Of a DNA stretch of 64,000 bases, positions 18,306-27,654 are shown one piece after another; position 1 is the first letter of the stretch, and each line of letters opens with the position of its first letter. The notes below the pieces were generated by a model. That model was not told the DNA's origin, searched no databases, and saw only the letters and a list, made by a program, of their open reading frames with translations. The DNA is taken from positions 248,001 through 312,000 of the forward strand of contig NZ_FWXL01000003.1 of NCBI RefSeq assembly GCF_900176395.1, written 5' to 3'. A program made the translations under genes and the position numbers. Source of the DNA: Novosphingobium sp. B1. GTDB taxonomy: Bacteria; Pseudomonadota; Alphaproteobacteria; Sphingomonadales; Sphingomonadaceae.

Positions 18306-19321
18306 CAGGCCAGTTCCAGCAACCGGTCGCGCGTTGCCAGCAGCGCGGACTGTCCGGCCATGTCAGCCGGGCCATCAAAGGCGGCCGTGCCGGCCAACGC
18401 GCGTTCAAGACGTTCTGCCGTCCTGTCGCTCATTGGCGACAGTCCCTGCGCAATGCCGATCATGTCGTCCATCCTGGCCCAGCAGTTGAGCGCGATATCG
18501 CACCCCGCCGCCTGTGCCCGCACCGCCCGTTCGGGCACTGTGCCGCCCAGCGCCTGCATGTCGAGATCGTCGGTAAGCAGCAATCCATCAAAGCCGATTG
18601 CCTTGCGGATGATCTCGCCGATCACGAAGGGCGACAGCGTGGCAGGATTTTCGGCATCCCATGCGGTGAAGCGCAAGTGGCCGGTCATGCCGATGGCTGC
18701 GTCCTTGAGCGTACGGAAAGGCGCAAGATCCTGCTCGAGTTCTTCCGCCGTTGCGGTGACGACCGGAGTTTCCTTGTGGCTGTCGACCATCGAGCGGCCA
18801 TGGCCGGGCATGTGCTTGATCACGCCCGCCACGCCTGCGCGCGCCAGTCCGTCAAGCGTTGCCCGCCCCAGCGCGGCGACGCGCATCGGATCCGAGCCAA
18901 GTGCGCGATCGCCGATCACGTCGTGGGCGCCCGGCTGCCGCACATCGAGCAGCGGCAGGCAATCGACGCTGATCCCCGCCTCAGCCAGATCGAGTCCGAG
19001 CGCATGGCCATTGGCCCGCGCCGCCTCGATCGCGCTGGCAGGCGCAACGTCGTAGAGGCGGTCAAAGCGTTCGCCGGGAGGATACGGCGTCCACACCGGC
19101 GGCTTCATCCGCGCAACGCGCCCGCCTTCCTGGTCGATGCAGATGAATGTCCGGTCACGCCCGTGCAGCGCGCGCAGCTCGTCGGTCAGCGCGCGGACCT
19201 GGGCGCGGCTTTCGACGTTGCGACCGAACAGGATGTAGCCCGCCGGGTCGGCATCGCGGAAGAAAGCGCGCTCGTCATCGCTCAGGGTCAGGCCGGAAAG
19301 CCCGAATATCGCAGGAACCAT
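18305..19321 (-). CDS. nagZ: NagZ, beta-N-acetylhexosaminidase of peptidoglycan recycling
   Basis: This 338-residue glycoside hydrolase of family 3 removes N-acetylglucosamine from muropeptides in the cytoplasm. Diagnostic features are FICIDQEGGRVARM near the N-terminus, GVIKHMPGHG with the conserved His, DSHKETPVV carrying the family's unusual Asp-His catalytic pair, and LLLTDDLDMQAL with the nucleophilic Asp. The start is probably ATG at 19321. A TTG at 19357 with an AGGA sequence in front would add 12 residues. The gene heads the scpAB cluster, an order common in alphaproteobacteria. Confidence 0.94.
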   Translation of the reverse strand: MVPAIFGLSGLTLSDDERAFFRDADPAGYILFGRNVESRAQVRALTDELRALHGRDRTFICIDQEGGRVARMKPPVWTPYPPGERFDRLYDVAPASAIEAARANGHALGLDLAEAGISVDCLPLLDVRQPGAHDVIGDRALGSDPMRVAALGRATLDGLARAGVAGVIKHMPGHGRSMVDSHKETPVVTATAEELEQDLAPFRTLKDAAIGMTGHLRFTAWDAENPATLSPFVIGEIIRKAIGFDGLLLTDDLDMQALGGTVPERAVRAQAAGCDIALNCWARMDDMIGIAQGLSPMSDRTAERLERALAGTAAFDGPADMAGQSALLATRDRLLELA

Positions 19322-19407
19322 GCCAGCCCGAATCGCGGATGGCCCGGACTTTGGCAAGGGTTCCTGCGGCGAAGGCAGGGGAAAAGCCCGCTATTCCGAA
19401 GCTGCTG

Positions 19408-20175
19408 TCAGCGCTTGACCTGGCACTTCAGGCCGCCAGCCTGAAGCTTGCTGCACAGGGCATTGGCGGAAGCGACATCACCCGCAACCGCCTGAAGACG
19501 ATAGACGGTGCCGATATCGGCCTTGCCCTCAACAACGCGGTGCGACAGGCCCTTGAGCGCCTCGTGATTGCCGAGCAGCTTCTGCCATCCGGCTTCGGCT
19601 GCGGCGTTCGAGGAAAACGCGCCAACCTGCACGCCGACGCCACCGGTCGCCGCCGCCGGCTTGGGCGCAGCGCCTGCCGAAGCCGAAGCGCTGGGCTTGG
19701 GAGAGGCAGATGCCGACGTGACCGGGGTGGGAGATGCCGAATTCGCCAGGTTGGCGACAGGCTTCTCGCCCTCGCTGACCTTGAAGCTTGAATCCCCGGT
19801 TCCGGCGAAAGTCTTGCCGCCCGGGTCTTTTGGCGCAACCTTGTAGGGTTCGCGGCTGGCTTCGATCAGGCTGCCATCGGCATTTGCCGGACCGCTGCTG
19901 CTGCGGTTCGTGGCGTACCAGATGCCACCGATCAGGGCAGCAAGCACGAGCAGGCCGCCTAGCGCCAGCCCGATCAGCCGCCCGCTGCCGCCGCCAACTT
20001 CGTCCTCGTCGAGATCGTCGGCACTTTCGAGCCAGGGCAGGCGCTCTTCATCAACGAGGGCAAGACGCTCACCGGATGACTCACCCAGTTCGGACGAGAC
20101 ATCGAACGGGCGCGGTCCGCCGGGCTGAAAGACGCCCTTGTTGTCCCACGCGTTATCGCCGTTTTCGCCGCTCAT
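19408..20175 (-). CDS. SPOR-domain membrane protein
   Basis: This 255-residue protein has an acidic cytoplasmic N-terminus, one membrane helix (about 68-90, LIGLALGGLLVLAALIGGIW), a Pro/Ala/Ser-rich periplasmic linker and a C-terminal SPOR domain. The SPOR domain begins VGVQVGAFSSNAAAEAGW and ends ALCSKLQAGGLKCQVKR. SPOR domains bind peptidoglycan stripped of stem peptides at the division septum, so a role at the divisome is likely. The ATG at 20175 is chosen over an in-frame TTG at 20208. The gene lies 29 bases behind argS and ahead of nagZ. Confidence 0.88.
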   Translation of the reverse strand: MSGENGDNAWDNKGVFQPGGPRPFDVSSELGESSGERLALVDEERLPWLESADDLDEDEVGGGSGRLIGLALGGLLVLAALIGGIWYATNRSSSGPANADGSLIEASREPYKVAPKDPGGKTFAGTGDSSFKVSEGEKPVANLANSASPTPVTSASASPKPSASASAGAAPKPAAATGGVGVQVGAFSSNAAAEAGWQKLLGNHEALKGLSHRVVEGKADIGTVYRLQAVAGDVASANALCSKLQAGGLKCQVKR

Positions 20176-20204
20176 CTCGATGTCCTGCCCCGCCGTTCGT
20201 GACG

Positions 20205-21953
20205 TCAAAGTTCTTGTGCGGCCTCGACACCAAGCAGCGCGAGACCGTTGCGGATTACCTGCCCGATTTGTTGGGCGAGGAAAAGCCGCGCTGCAGTCAA
20301 AGCGGATTCATGTGCCACAATGAACCGCTTCTCGGGGCGATCGTTGCCAAGGTTGTAGTAGGAGTGGAACGCCGAGGCGAGATCGTGGAGGAAGAAGGCA
20401 ACGCGGTGCGGCTCGCGCGCCACGGCAGCAGCTTCGACCGTGCGCGGAAACTGTGCTGCCAGCTTGACCAGAGCCAGTTCTTCCTCGCCCAGCAGCGACA
20501 GGTTTTCTCCTGACGGGGCAAAGCCTTCGTCTGCACCCTTGCGAAGGTTCCTGCAGATACGCGCGTGGGCATACTGCACGTAGAACACGGGGTTGTCCTT
20601 GCTGGCTTCGACGACCTTGTCGAAATCGAAGTCCATCTGGGCATCGGGCTTGCGGGTCAGCATGGTGAAGCGCACCACATCCTTGCCGACCATCTCGACG
20701 ACATCGGCGAGCGTGACGAAGTTGCCCGAGCGCTTCGACATCTTGAACGGCTGACCGCCCTTCATCAGTTGCACCATCTGCACGAGCTTGACCTCGAACG
20801 GCTTGGCCGTACCGCCATCGGCGCTGGTCAAGGCAGCGACGGCGGCCTTGATGCGCTTGACCGTGCCGGCGTGATCGGCACCCCAGATGTCGACGAGCGC
20901 ATCGGCCGCCTGCGCCTTCTGGAAGTGATAGGCGAGGTCCGCGCCGAAATAGGTCCACGCGCCGTTCGACTTCTTGATCGGACGGTCCTGATCGTCACCG
21001 AACTTCGTCGAGCGGAACAGCGGGAGTTCGACCGGCTCCCAGTCCTCGAGCGTCTTGCCCTTGGGCGCCTCGAGGATGCCATCGTACACCAGATCGTGGG
21101 CGCGCAGCCACGCCTCGGCGGCATCGACCTTGCCCGAAGCCTGAAGTTCTGCTTCGGATGAGAACAGGTCATGATGGATGCCCAGCGTGGCAAGATCGGC
21201 GCGGATCATGTCCATCATCGCGGCAACAGCGCGCGTGCGGAACAGGATCAGCCAGTCAGCTTCGGGGGCGCCAACGTACTTGTCGCCGAATTCCTCGGCC
21301 AGCGCCTTGCCGACGGGGACGAGGTAATCGCCGGGATAGAGGCCTTCGGGGATCTCGATGCTCTCGCCCAGCGCCTCGCGGTAGCGCATGTGGACCGAGC
21401 GGGCGAGGACATCGACCTGCGCCCCGGCATCGTTGACATAGTATTCCTTGGTGACCTTGTGCCCGCTGAACACGAGCAGGTCCGCCAGCGCATCGCCGAC
21501 CACGGCGCCGCGACAGTGCCCCATGTGCATCGGCCCGGTCGGATTGGCCGATACGTATTCCACGTTGACGACCTTGCCGCCGCCCATGGTGGAGCGGCCA
21601 TAGTCCGCGCCCGCCGAGGCGATCAGTGCAAGTTCGCCGCGCCAGGCGTCGTCGGTCAGCCGCAGGTTGATGAAGCCGGGTCCTGCGATCTCGGCGGAGA
21701 CGACGCGCGGCTCCTTCTCAAGCTCGGCAACAAGGGCCGTTGCCAGGGCGCGCGGATTGGTGCCGGCAGGCTTGGCCAGGACCATGGCGGCGTTCGTGGC
21801 AAGATCGCCATGGCTCGGCTCGCGCGGCGGTTCGCACGTCACCGCGCCCCGGTTCAGCCCTGCTGGCAGTGTGCCTGCGGCTTCGAGCGCGGTTAGCGCG
21901 GTGTCGATTACCGAGGCGAAGTCGGCGTGGAGGTTGATCCGGGCATCAGTCAT
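20205..21953 (-). CDS. argS: Arginyl-tRNA synthetase
   Basis: This 582-residue class I synthetase attaches arginine to tRNA-Arg. The N-terminal add-1 domain is followed by the HIGH-type motif PTGPMHMGHCRG (about residue 138), the KMSKS-type motif FKMSKRSGN (about 403) and a C-terminal DALR anticodon-binding domain that includes YAHARICRNL and ends GLALLGVEAAQEL. Length and domain order are standard. The ATG at 21953 is clear. The downstream gene encodes the SPOR protein, a pairing seen in many sphingomonads and rhizobia. Confidence 0.96.
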   Translation of the reverse strand: MTDARINLHADFASVIDTALTALEAAGTLPAGLNRGAVTCEPPREPSHGDLATNAAMVLAKPAGTNPRALATALVAELEKEPRVVSAEIAGPGFINLRLTDDAWRGELALIASAGADYGRSTMGGGKVVNVEYVSANPTGPMHMGHCRGAVVGDALADLLVFSGHKVTKEYYVNDAGAQVDVLARSVHMRYREALGESIEIPEGLYPGDYLVPVGKALAEEFGDKYVGAPEADWLILFRTRAVAAMMDMIRADLATLGIHHDLFSSEAELQASGKVDAAEAWLRAHDLVYDGILEAPKGKTLEDWEPVELPLFRSTKFGDDQDRPIKKSNGAWTYFGADLAYHFQKAQAADALVDIWGADHAGTVKRIKAAVAALTSADGGTAKPFEVKLVQMVQLMKGGQPFKMSKRSGNFVTLADVVEMVGKDVVRFTMLTRKPDAQMDFDFDKVVEASKDNPVFYVQYAHARICRNLRKGADEGFAPSGENLSLLGEEELALVKLAAQFPRTVEAAAVAREPHRVAFFLHDLASAFHSYYNLGNDRPEKRFIVAHESALTAARLFLAQQIGQVIRNGLALLGVEAAQEL

Positions 21954-21994
21954 GCGCGGGCGGTTAGCCCAATCGCACGGCTAACGGAAGGGTG

Positions 21995-22657
21995 CTACTT
22001 GCGGACGTTGAACTGCAACTGGTCTTCGGTAAGCTGGAAGCCGACGAGCAATTCGAAATTAGCCTTGGCCAGCGCGGCCTTCACTTCAGGCTGCGACAGC
22101 GGATCGATGGCGGCGTCCTCATCCCCGGCGCGGCGCTTGCGCGAGATGCGCTTGACGATGTCCTCGGGCAGCGAGGCTTCGGCCTTCTCGACATAGGCGC
22201 CGGCCTGGGCCTTGCCGGTTGCGCGGTTCTGGCCATCGGCAAAATCGATCACGACCTTGCCGACACGCTTGGCGACGACAATATTCCCGCCGCGAATGAC
22301 CGTGGAGAAATAGGGCAGTTCCACGCGGCGCGCGCCGCTGGCGTTGGTACGGCGGGCCAGCACGTCGAAGCTCGCCACCGAATAGAGCTTGTCCCCGTCA
22401 CTGCACTGCGCGCGCAGGTTGGTGATCGTCGCCTCGACGTCGATCGCGGCCGAATCGGTGCGACCGGGGGCTGTGAACAGCGTGACATCGCCGGTGTAAT
22501 CAGGAATGCCGACGCGCGGGCAAGGATCGCGCAGCGCGGTGACGCCGACCGCATCGTCAACCACCAGTTCGCCCTTCTTGCCGCCGCACCCGCCAAGCGC
22601 CAGCGCGGCCAAGAGCGGTGCGCCCAGAATTGCGAGACGGCGGGCACTTGCGTTCAT
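21995..22657 (-). CDS. Putative lipoprotein of unknown function
   Basis: This 220-residue protein begins with a lipoprotein signal: hydrophobic LAILGAPLLAALALGGCGG, with a lipobox LGGC at about residues 21-24. The mature part has no family that I recognise. It contains two Cys (in DPCPRVG and RAQCSDGD), a beta-rich middle and a Lys/Arg-rich IVKRISRKRRAGDEDAA segment near 160. It should be anchored to the outer or inner membrane. The start ATG at 22657 is chosen because it puts the signal sequence at the N-terminus. It ends 40 bases before argS. Confidence 0.8.
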   Translation of the reverse strand: MNASARRLAILGAPLLAALALGGCGGKKGELVVDDAVGVTALRDPCPRVGIPDYTGDVTLFTAPGRTDSAAIDVEATITNLRAQCSDGDKLYSVASFDVLARRTNASGARRVELPYFSTVIRGGNIVVAKRVGKVVIDFADGQNRATGKAQAGAYVEKAEASLPEDIVKRISRKRRAGDEDAAIDPLSQPEVKAALAKANFELLVGFQLTEDQLQFNVRK

Positions 22658-22781
22658 GGGCACTCTATCCTCGAAACTGGCAATATCGGACCGACACAGG
22701 ATCGGTATTTCGGCCACCTCTACCCACCCCGGCCGCTTTCGGCAATGGCGGTAGGGCGCGCTTGCTGCTAAGGGCCGCAGG

Positions 22782-23762
22782 ATGAACGCCAGCTTGCCAG
22801 ATATCGCTGCCGAAACGGCCCCGTCCAAGTCCCCCTTGCGCCTCCTCATCGCCGCGCCACGCGGCTTCTGCGCGGGGGTCGACCGGGCTATCGAGATCGT
22901 CGAACGCGCGATCGAACGCTATGGCGCACCGGTCTATGTGCGGCACGAGATCGTGCACAACCGCTTCGTCGTTGATGGCCTCAAGGCCAAGGGCGCCATC
23001 TTCGTCGAAGAACTCGATCAGGTGCCCGATGGCGCGCCGGTGGTCTTCTCGGCCCATGGCGTGCCCAAGGTGGTGCCGCAGGATGCAACCGCGCGCGGGC
23101 TGGACTGGCTCGATGCCACTTGCCCGCTGGTGTCAAAGGTCCACCGCCAGGCCGAGCGTCAGGTCGAGGCCGGCAGGCACATCCTGTTCGTCGGGCACAA
23201 GGGCCATCCCGAAGTGATCGGCACGATGGGCCAGGTTCCGGAAGGCGCGATTTCCCTGGTCGAGACAGTAGAGGACGTAGCCAGGCTTTCCTTCGCAGAA
23301 GGGACGCCTCTGGCATTCCTGACGCAGACGACGCTTTCGGTCGATGATACCGCCGAGATCGTCGCAGCCCTGCGCGCGAGGTTCCCGCAGATCGTCGGGC
23401 CCAAGGCCGAGGACATCTGCTATGCGACCTCCAACCGGCAGGAAGCGGTCAAGGCAATCGCCGGCGAGTGCGACCTGCTGCTGGTGATCGGCGCGCCCAA
23501 CAGTTCCAACTCGCTGCGGCTGGTGGAAGTGGCCGAGCGCATGGGCACGCGCTCGCGCCTGATCCAGCGGGCGAACGAGATCGACCCTGCATGGCTCGAA
23601 GGCGTGAACACGCTGGGGCTGACGGCAGGCGCATCGGCGCCGGAAGTGCTGGTGCGCGAGGTGGTTGCCAAGGTCGGCGAATTGCGGTCGATCTCGGAGG
23701 AAACGGTGACCACCACCGAGGAAAAGATGGTGTTCAAGCTGCCGCGCCAGCTGCTCGACTGA
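22782..23762 (+). CDS. ispH: IspH, 4-hydroxy-3-methylbut-2-enyl diphosphate reductase
   Basis: This 326-residue iron-sulfur enzyme carries out the last step of the MEP isoprenoid pathway, making IPP and DMAPP. The three cluster cysteines are at 30 (GFCAGVDR), 114 (ATCPLVSKV) and 213 (CYATSNRQ). The substrate-binding histidines appear in HEIVHN and SAHGV, and the catalytic Glu lies in [11 protein letters not shown]. The end of the protein retains [10 protein letters not shown]. It is the first gene of an ispH-thrB-rnhA run on the plus strand; thrB starts 12 bases after its stop. Confidence 0.96.
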   Translation: MNASLPDIAAETAPSKSPLRLLIAAPRGFCAGVDRAIEIVERAIERYGAPVYVRHEIVHNRFVVDGLKAKGAIFVEELDQVPDGAPVVFSAHGVPKVVPQDATARGLDWLDATCPLVSKVHRQAERQVEAGRHILFVGHKGHPEVIGTMGQVPEGAISLVETVEDVARLSFAEGTPLAFLTQTTLSVDDTAEIVAALRARFPQIVGPKAEDICYATSNRQEAVKAIAGECDLLLVIGAPNSSNSLRLVEVAERMGTRSRLIQRANEIDPAWLEGVNTLGLTAGASAPEVLVREVVAKVGELRSISEETVTTTEEKMVFKLPRQLLD

Positions 23763-23774
23763 GGCGCACGACAA

Positions 23775-24761
23775 ATGGCGGTCTATACGCAGATCGGCGC
23801 GGAGGAGATGGCCGCGCTTGTCAACGAATTCGACGTGGGCGAACTGGTTTCGGCCAAGGGCATTGCCGAGGGCGTGTCCAACTCCAACTGGCTGCTGGAA
23901 ACGACCGGACGTGACGGAAGCGGCGCACGTTTCATCCTGACGATGTACGAGTTCCGCATCGAGCTGGAGGACCTGCCCTACTTCCTTTCGCTGCTCGATC
24001 ACCTTGCCGCCAAGGGCTGCCCGGTGCCGCGCACGATCCACGATCGCGATGGCGCGCTGTTCCGCAGGCGTGGCGACAAGGCGCTGGCGCTGATCGAATT
24101 CCTGCCCGGCGTATCTGTGAGCGAGCCGACCGTGGCGCAGGCCCGCAGCGTCGGGGCAGCGCTGGCACAGATCCACGCGGCGTCGGCGGACTTTGCGGGA
24201 TCGCGCAAGAACGGCATGGGCCTCGCCGAATGGCAGCGGCTGTTCGAAGAGTGCGGGCCGGAAGGGCTGGCCTCGATCGACCCGGAGCTGGCGGGACTGG
24301 TGGCCGAGCACTTGCCGAAAATCGCCGCAGCCTGGCCGCAAAACCTGCCGCGCGCGGTGATCCATGCCGACCTGTTCCCCGACAACGTGCTGATGCTGGG
24401 CGACAAGGTCACGGGTCTCATCGACTTCTACTTCGCCTGCAACGACCTGATGGCCTACGACGTGGCGGTGACGCACGCGGCGTGGTGCTTCGATGGGACG
24501 GGACGGACCTTCCGCCCGGACCTCTCGCAAGCGTTGCTCGAAGGCTATGAGTCCGTGCGCGCGCTCTCGGCGGCCGAGCGCGCTGCGTTGCCCCTGCTGG
24601 CGCAGGGTGCGGCGATGCGTTTCACCTCCAGCCGCGCCTACGATTGGCTGAACACGCCTGCGGATGCCCTCGTGGTGCGCAAGGACCCGTTGGCCTTTGC
24701 CCGGCGACTGCAGTTCTACGCGGCAAATCCTGCCATATTCGACAAGGGGGCCTTCGCGTGA
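23775..24761 (+). CDS. thrB: Homoserine kinase, choline-kinase-fold type
   Basis: This 328-residue homoserine kinase is of the type found in alphaproteobacteria and Pseudomonas (APH/choline kinase fold, not GHMP). It phosphorylates homoserine for threonine synthesis. The N-terminus SNSNWLLET resembles the nucleotide loop. The Brenner-type catalytic motif is [13 protein letters not shown] (about 195-207), followed by the metal motif [16 protein letters not shown]. The length is normal. The ATG at 23775 follows ispH closely, and the stop overlaps the GTG start of rnhA. Confidence 0.92.
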   Translation: MAVYTQIGAEEMAALVNEFDVGELVSAKGIAEGVSNSNWLLETTGRDGSGARFILTMYEFRIELEDLPYFLSLLDHLAAKGCPVPRTIHDRDGALFRRRGDKALALIEFLPGVSVSEPTVAQARSVGAALAQIHAASADFAGSRKNGMGLAEWQRLFEECGPEGLASIDPELAGLVAEHLPKIAAAWPQNLPRAVIHADLFPDNVLMLGDKVTGLIDFYFACNDLMAYDVAVTHAAWCFDGTGRTFRPDLSQALLEGYESVRALSAAERAALPLLAQGAAMRFTSSRAYDWLNTPADALVVRKDPLAFARRLQFYAANPAIFDKGAFA

Positions 24762-25189
24762 AGCACGTCGAGATCTTCACCGACGGTGCGTGCAAGGGCA
24801 ATCCCGGCAAGGGCGGATGGGGTGCGCTGCTGCGAATGGGCGAGCACGAGAAGGAAATGTCTGGCTCCGAGAAGGAGACCACCAACAATCGCATGGAACT
24901 GATGGGCGCGATCATGGCACTTCAGGCGCTGAAGCAACCCTGCCGCGTGACGCTCCACACCGACAGCAAGTACGTGCTCGACGGCATTACCAAGTGGGTC
25001 TTCGGCTGGCAGAAGAAGGGCTGGAAGACGGCCGACAACAAGCCGGTGAAGAACGAGGACCTGTGGCGCGCGCTGGTTGACGCCGTACGCCCGCACAAGG
25101 TCGAATGGGTCTGGGTAAAAGGCCACGATGGTCACCCGGAAAACGAGCGCGCCGACAAGCTCGCCAGCGATGCGGCGATTGCGGCCTGA
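24758..25189 (+). CDS. rnhA: Ribonuclease HI
   Basis: This 143-residue enzyme degrades RNA in RNA-DNA hybrids. The four catalytic acids are in place: Asp9 ([11 protein letters not shown]), Glu47 (NRMELMG), Asp69 (HTDSKYV) and Asp133 (ERADKLA), with His123 in [10 protein letters not shown]. The basic handle ([16 protein letters not shown]) is intact. The start is GTG at 24758, overlapping the thrB stop by four bases, which implies translational coupling; a longer frame upstream merely reads through thrB. Confidence 0.95.
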   Translation: MKHVEIFTDGACKGNPGKGGWGALLRMGEHEKEMSGSEKETTNNRMELMGAIMALQALKQPCRVTLHTDSKYVLDGITKWVFGWQKKGWKTADNKPVKNEDLWRALVDAVRPHKVEWVWVKGHDGHPENERADKLASDAAIAA

Positions 25190-25249
25190 GCCTGCATATT
25201 GATAGGCAGCCGCGCCCCTGAGTGAGGACGCGGCGGCTGCGCGGCGGGA

Positions 25250-25432
25250 TCAGTCGACGGTCGTATCGATCACTTCAGCGCCCGGGCCGTTCTTGAGGAT
25301 CGATTCGATGGCGTTCTTTGCGCTGGCCTTGCTCGAATAGCCTTCGGTCCAGAAGATGCTTTCCTTGTTGTGACAGAAGTAGGCGACAAACTCGCCAGCC
25401 TTGTTCTTGCGGATCTCGAACCGATGCGCCAT
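25250..25432 (-). CDS. DUF1508/YegP-like small protein
   Basis: This 60-residue protein has the single DUF1508 repeat: FEIRKNKAGEFVAYFCHNKE, an aromatic FWTEGYSSKASAKNAIESI core and an acidic end. E. coli YegP has two such repeats, and here there is one. DUF1508 proteins are small, probably dimeric, and of unconfirmed function. Rather than the usual GN in the first turn, the sequence has HN. The ATG at 25432 is clear. It converges on rnhA over a GC-rich hairpin-prone spacer (25207-25241). Confidence 0.82.
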   Translation of the reverse strand: MAHRFEIRKNKAGEFVAYFCHNKESIFWTEGYSSKASAKNAIESILKNGPGAEVIDTTVD

Positions 25433-25495
25433 CGCGACTCTCCCACGCGTTAACCCGCGTTAAGCAATATCACGCCCCCAGTGCCGCGAAAGGGC

Positions 25496-26599
25496 CTAGT
25501 GGAACCGTTCCGGGGCATAAGCGCCTGCGTCGATCTCGGCGGTCAGGCCATCGCGCGGCAGGCCGAGCAGGAGTTGCGCGCCCAGCCTGGCAGCCGCCGG
25601 GGCGGTCTGGATGCCAAAGCCGCCCTGGCCTGCAAACCAGAAGAAACCTTCCGCCCGCCGATCGAAGCCGTAGACGGGCAAGCGATCGGGCGCGAACGAT
25701 CGCAATCCGGCCCAGCGGCGTTCCATGGCCTCGATCTTCCAGTCGACGACGTGCTCGAAGCGATCGATGGCAATGGCCACGTCAAGCTCCTCGGGAGCGG
25801 CATCTCCGGCAACATCGGGAATCTCGTCGTGCGGGGAGAGCCATAGCCGCCCGCCCTGCGGCTTGAAGTAGAAGTCGCCGTTGATGCCCAGCGTCAGCGG
25901 CAGGTCAACAGCGGCGGCAGGCATCGTGCGCAGTTGCACGACGGTTCGCCGCAGCGGCACTATGCCCAGAGCGGGCACGCCGGCGATTGCGGCAATCGTG
26001 TCGGCCCAGGCACCCGCTGCATTGGCAACGATCGGCGCACGGGCTTCTCCGTCTGCCCAGACGATCCGCCAGTTCGCCCCTTCCCGTTCGAGGCGCTCGA
26101 CGCGGGCACGCACCCGCAGGACAGTGCCGGTGCGCCGCGATGCGGCAAGATAGTGCTGATGCAGGCCGGCCACATCGATATCGGCGCACCCCGGCTCCCA
26201 CGCTCCCACGACCCACTCCGGCCGCAGCCCCGGCACTCTTGCCGCAATGGCCGCACGGTCCTGGAAATGGAGTGTCGCGCCCAAGGTAGTGAATTCTGCA
26301 ATGAACTCTTCAACCTTGTTACAATCGCCCGCCTGCCCGATGCTGAGGCCACCGCGGGGTGACAGGTAGCCACCCTCGCGCAGGAAGTGGCCGGAAGCCA
26401 TGGTCAGCGGAAAGACCCCCGGCCCGCCGTAGGTCTCCTCCCAGAATGCCGCGGAGCGTCCGGTGGTGTGATAGCCCGGGGTGTCCTCGGCCTCGATCAG
26501 CAGGACGCGGGCGTGAGGCGCGCATTCGGCGGCAAGGCTGGCTCCCGCCATGCCTGCACCGATAATCGCTACATCGAAATCCTGGATCGACTGATTCAC
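25496..26599 (-). CDS. FAD-dependent oxidoreductase, DAO family
   Basis: This 367-residue flavoprotein of the D-amino-acid oxidase/glycine oxidase family has the N-terminal dinucleotide fold VAIIGAGMAGASLAAECA, a GYHTTGRSAAFWEETYG active-site loop near residue 42, and the C-terminal GQGGFGIQTAPAAARL FAD contact. Related proteins oxidise amino or hydroxy acids, and the substrate is not readable. The start is GTG at 26599, overlapping the upstream hydrolase stop (GTGA), so the two genes are cotranscribed. Confidence 0.87.
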   Translation of the reverse strand: MNQSIQDFDVAIIGAGMAGASLAAECAPHARVLLIEAEDTPGYHTTGRSAAFWEETYGGPGVFPLTMASGHFLREGGYLSPRGGLSIGQAGDCNKVEEFIAEFTTLGATLHFQDRAAIAARVPGLRPEWVVGAWEPGCADIDVAGLHQHYLAASRRTGTVLRVRARVERLEREGANWRIVWADGEARAPIVANAAGAWADTIAAIAGVPALGIVPLRRTVVQLRTMPAAAVDLPLTLGINGDFYFKPQGGRLWLSPHDEIPDVAGDAAPEELDVAIAIDRFEHVVDWKIEAMERRWAGLRSFAPDRLPVYGFDRRAEGFFWFAGQGGFGIQTAPAAARLGAQLLLGLPRDGLTAEIDAGAYAPERFH

Positions 26600-27585
26600 G
26601 CCCCTGCCTCTGCCGGGGCCGGGGCCAGCCGGTCAAGGAAATCGTCGATGGCGGCAACGACCTTGTCGCGCACCGGATCAGCCTCGCGCAGCAATTCGTG
26701 GCGCGCCTCCTTGCCCCAGCTCACCAGTTGCGCGCGCGGCAGGCGGCGCGCGGCACGCTCGATCGCCTTCCACGAGACCAGCCCATCGTGCTGCGCCGCC
26801 AGGATGAGCACCGGCGTGACCACGTTTTCGAGCATGCCCGGCGCATCCATCGCCAGCATCGAGGCATAGGCGCGCTCGACCCAGCGCCAGGACCCCGGCC
26901 CCATGCCAAGATAGGGTCGCGCCGTCTTCCAGTGCGTCTCGTCGGCATAGCGCGCCTCGTCATGGGTGAGGAGCGTATTGCGGGCGGCAAGGGTGGCGCC
27001 CGGCTTCTCGCTGATCTTCCACGCCGGCCGCACAGGGTCCCCGAATCGGCACATCGAATCGGCCACCTTGTGCAGGAGGCGATTCGGTCCCGGAGTCAGA
27101 AAACCGAGCATGGGTGCACTCAGGACGACCGCCACAGGGTTAATGCGATGCTCCGCAACAGCACGCAGTACGAGATGCCCGCCCATCGAATGGCCGACAA
27201 TGACATGCGGTGCCGGTGTGTCTTTCACCCACTGTGACCAGAAGGCACCAAGATCTTCGAGCCAGACGGCGAAGTCTTCGACATGGCCGATCGCAGGGTC
27301 TGCCGAAAGGCGTCCGGAACCTGCCTGTCCGCGCCAGTCCAAGGCGGTGACCTCCCACCCCTCCCAGCTCCAATATTCAAGAGTTTCCAGATACTTCTCG
27401 TAGAAATCCCCACGCCCGGGAAGAAACAGCAGCGAGCCTCGCCTGGCGCTGCCGTCCAAATCGGGAAGGCCTGGTTTCCAATCGATCCGGCGGATCCGGT
27501 GCCCATCGGGTGCCGTCCAGAAGTCCTCGTTCGCTGCGGCTGGAATCGTCCTGCGGTCGATGGTGCCCACCGTGCCAAGGTTCAT
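26596..27585 (-). CDS. Alpha/beta hydrolase, lysophospholipase-like
   Basis: This 329-residue serine hydrolase has an alpha/beta fold. The nucleophile elbow is VIVGHSMGGHLVL (about residue 130), the oxyanion region is LFLPGRGDFYEKY, and likely acid and base lie in AAQHDGLVS and ARHELLRE. The pattern DWRGQAGSGR resembles monoglyceride lipase/PldB-type enzymes. No signal peptide is seen, so it is probably cytoplasmic. It is the first gene of a pair with the FAD oxidoreductase and is divergent from cpaA. Confidence 0.87.
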   Translation of the reverse strand: MNLGTVGTIDRRTIPAAANEDFWTAPDGHRIRRIDWKPGLPDLDGSARRGSLLFLPGRGDFYEKYLETLEYWSWEGWEVTALDWRGQAGSGRLSADPAIGHVEDFAVWLEDLGAFWSQWVKDTPAPHVIVGHSMGGHLVLRAVAEHRINPVAVVLSAPMLGFLTPGPNRLLHKVADSMCRFGDPVRPAWKISEKPGATLAARNTLLTHDEARYADETHWKTARPYLGMGPGSWRWVERAYASMLAMDAPGMLENVVTPVLILAAQHDGLVSWKAIERAARRLPRAQLVSWGKEARHELLREADPVRDKVVAAIDDFLDRLAPAPAEAGA

Positions 27586-27625
27586 GCTGCGACGCCTCCA
27601 CCGGCGCTTTTCCGCGCCAAGGTTT

Positions 27626-27642
27626 GGTTACCGTTTGGTAAG
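27626..27642. promoter_or_regulatory. Candidate CtrA-like site upstream of the tad genes
   Basis: On the minus strand the sequence reads CTTACCAAACGGTAACC, two degenerate TTAACC-like half-sites with an 11-base period; on the plus strand this is a GTTTGGT direct repeat at 27622 and 27633. CtrA controls pilus genes in several alphaproteobacteria, and this site lies just before cpaA. Each half-site deviates from consensus, so the call is tentative. Confidence 0.3.
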
Positions 27643-27654
27643 TGGTTCTCCCGT

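Noticed and set aside
23133..24530. 465-codon minus-strand frame over ispH and thrB
   Set aside because: It crosses two well-supported genes on the plus strand and has a composition typical of antisense frames.
25207..25241. GC-rich hairpin between rnhA and the DUF1508 gene
   Set aside because: The arms pair only partly (GCAGCCGCG with CGCGGCGGCTGC) and no T run follows, so it is not called as a terminator.
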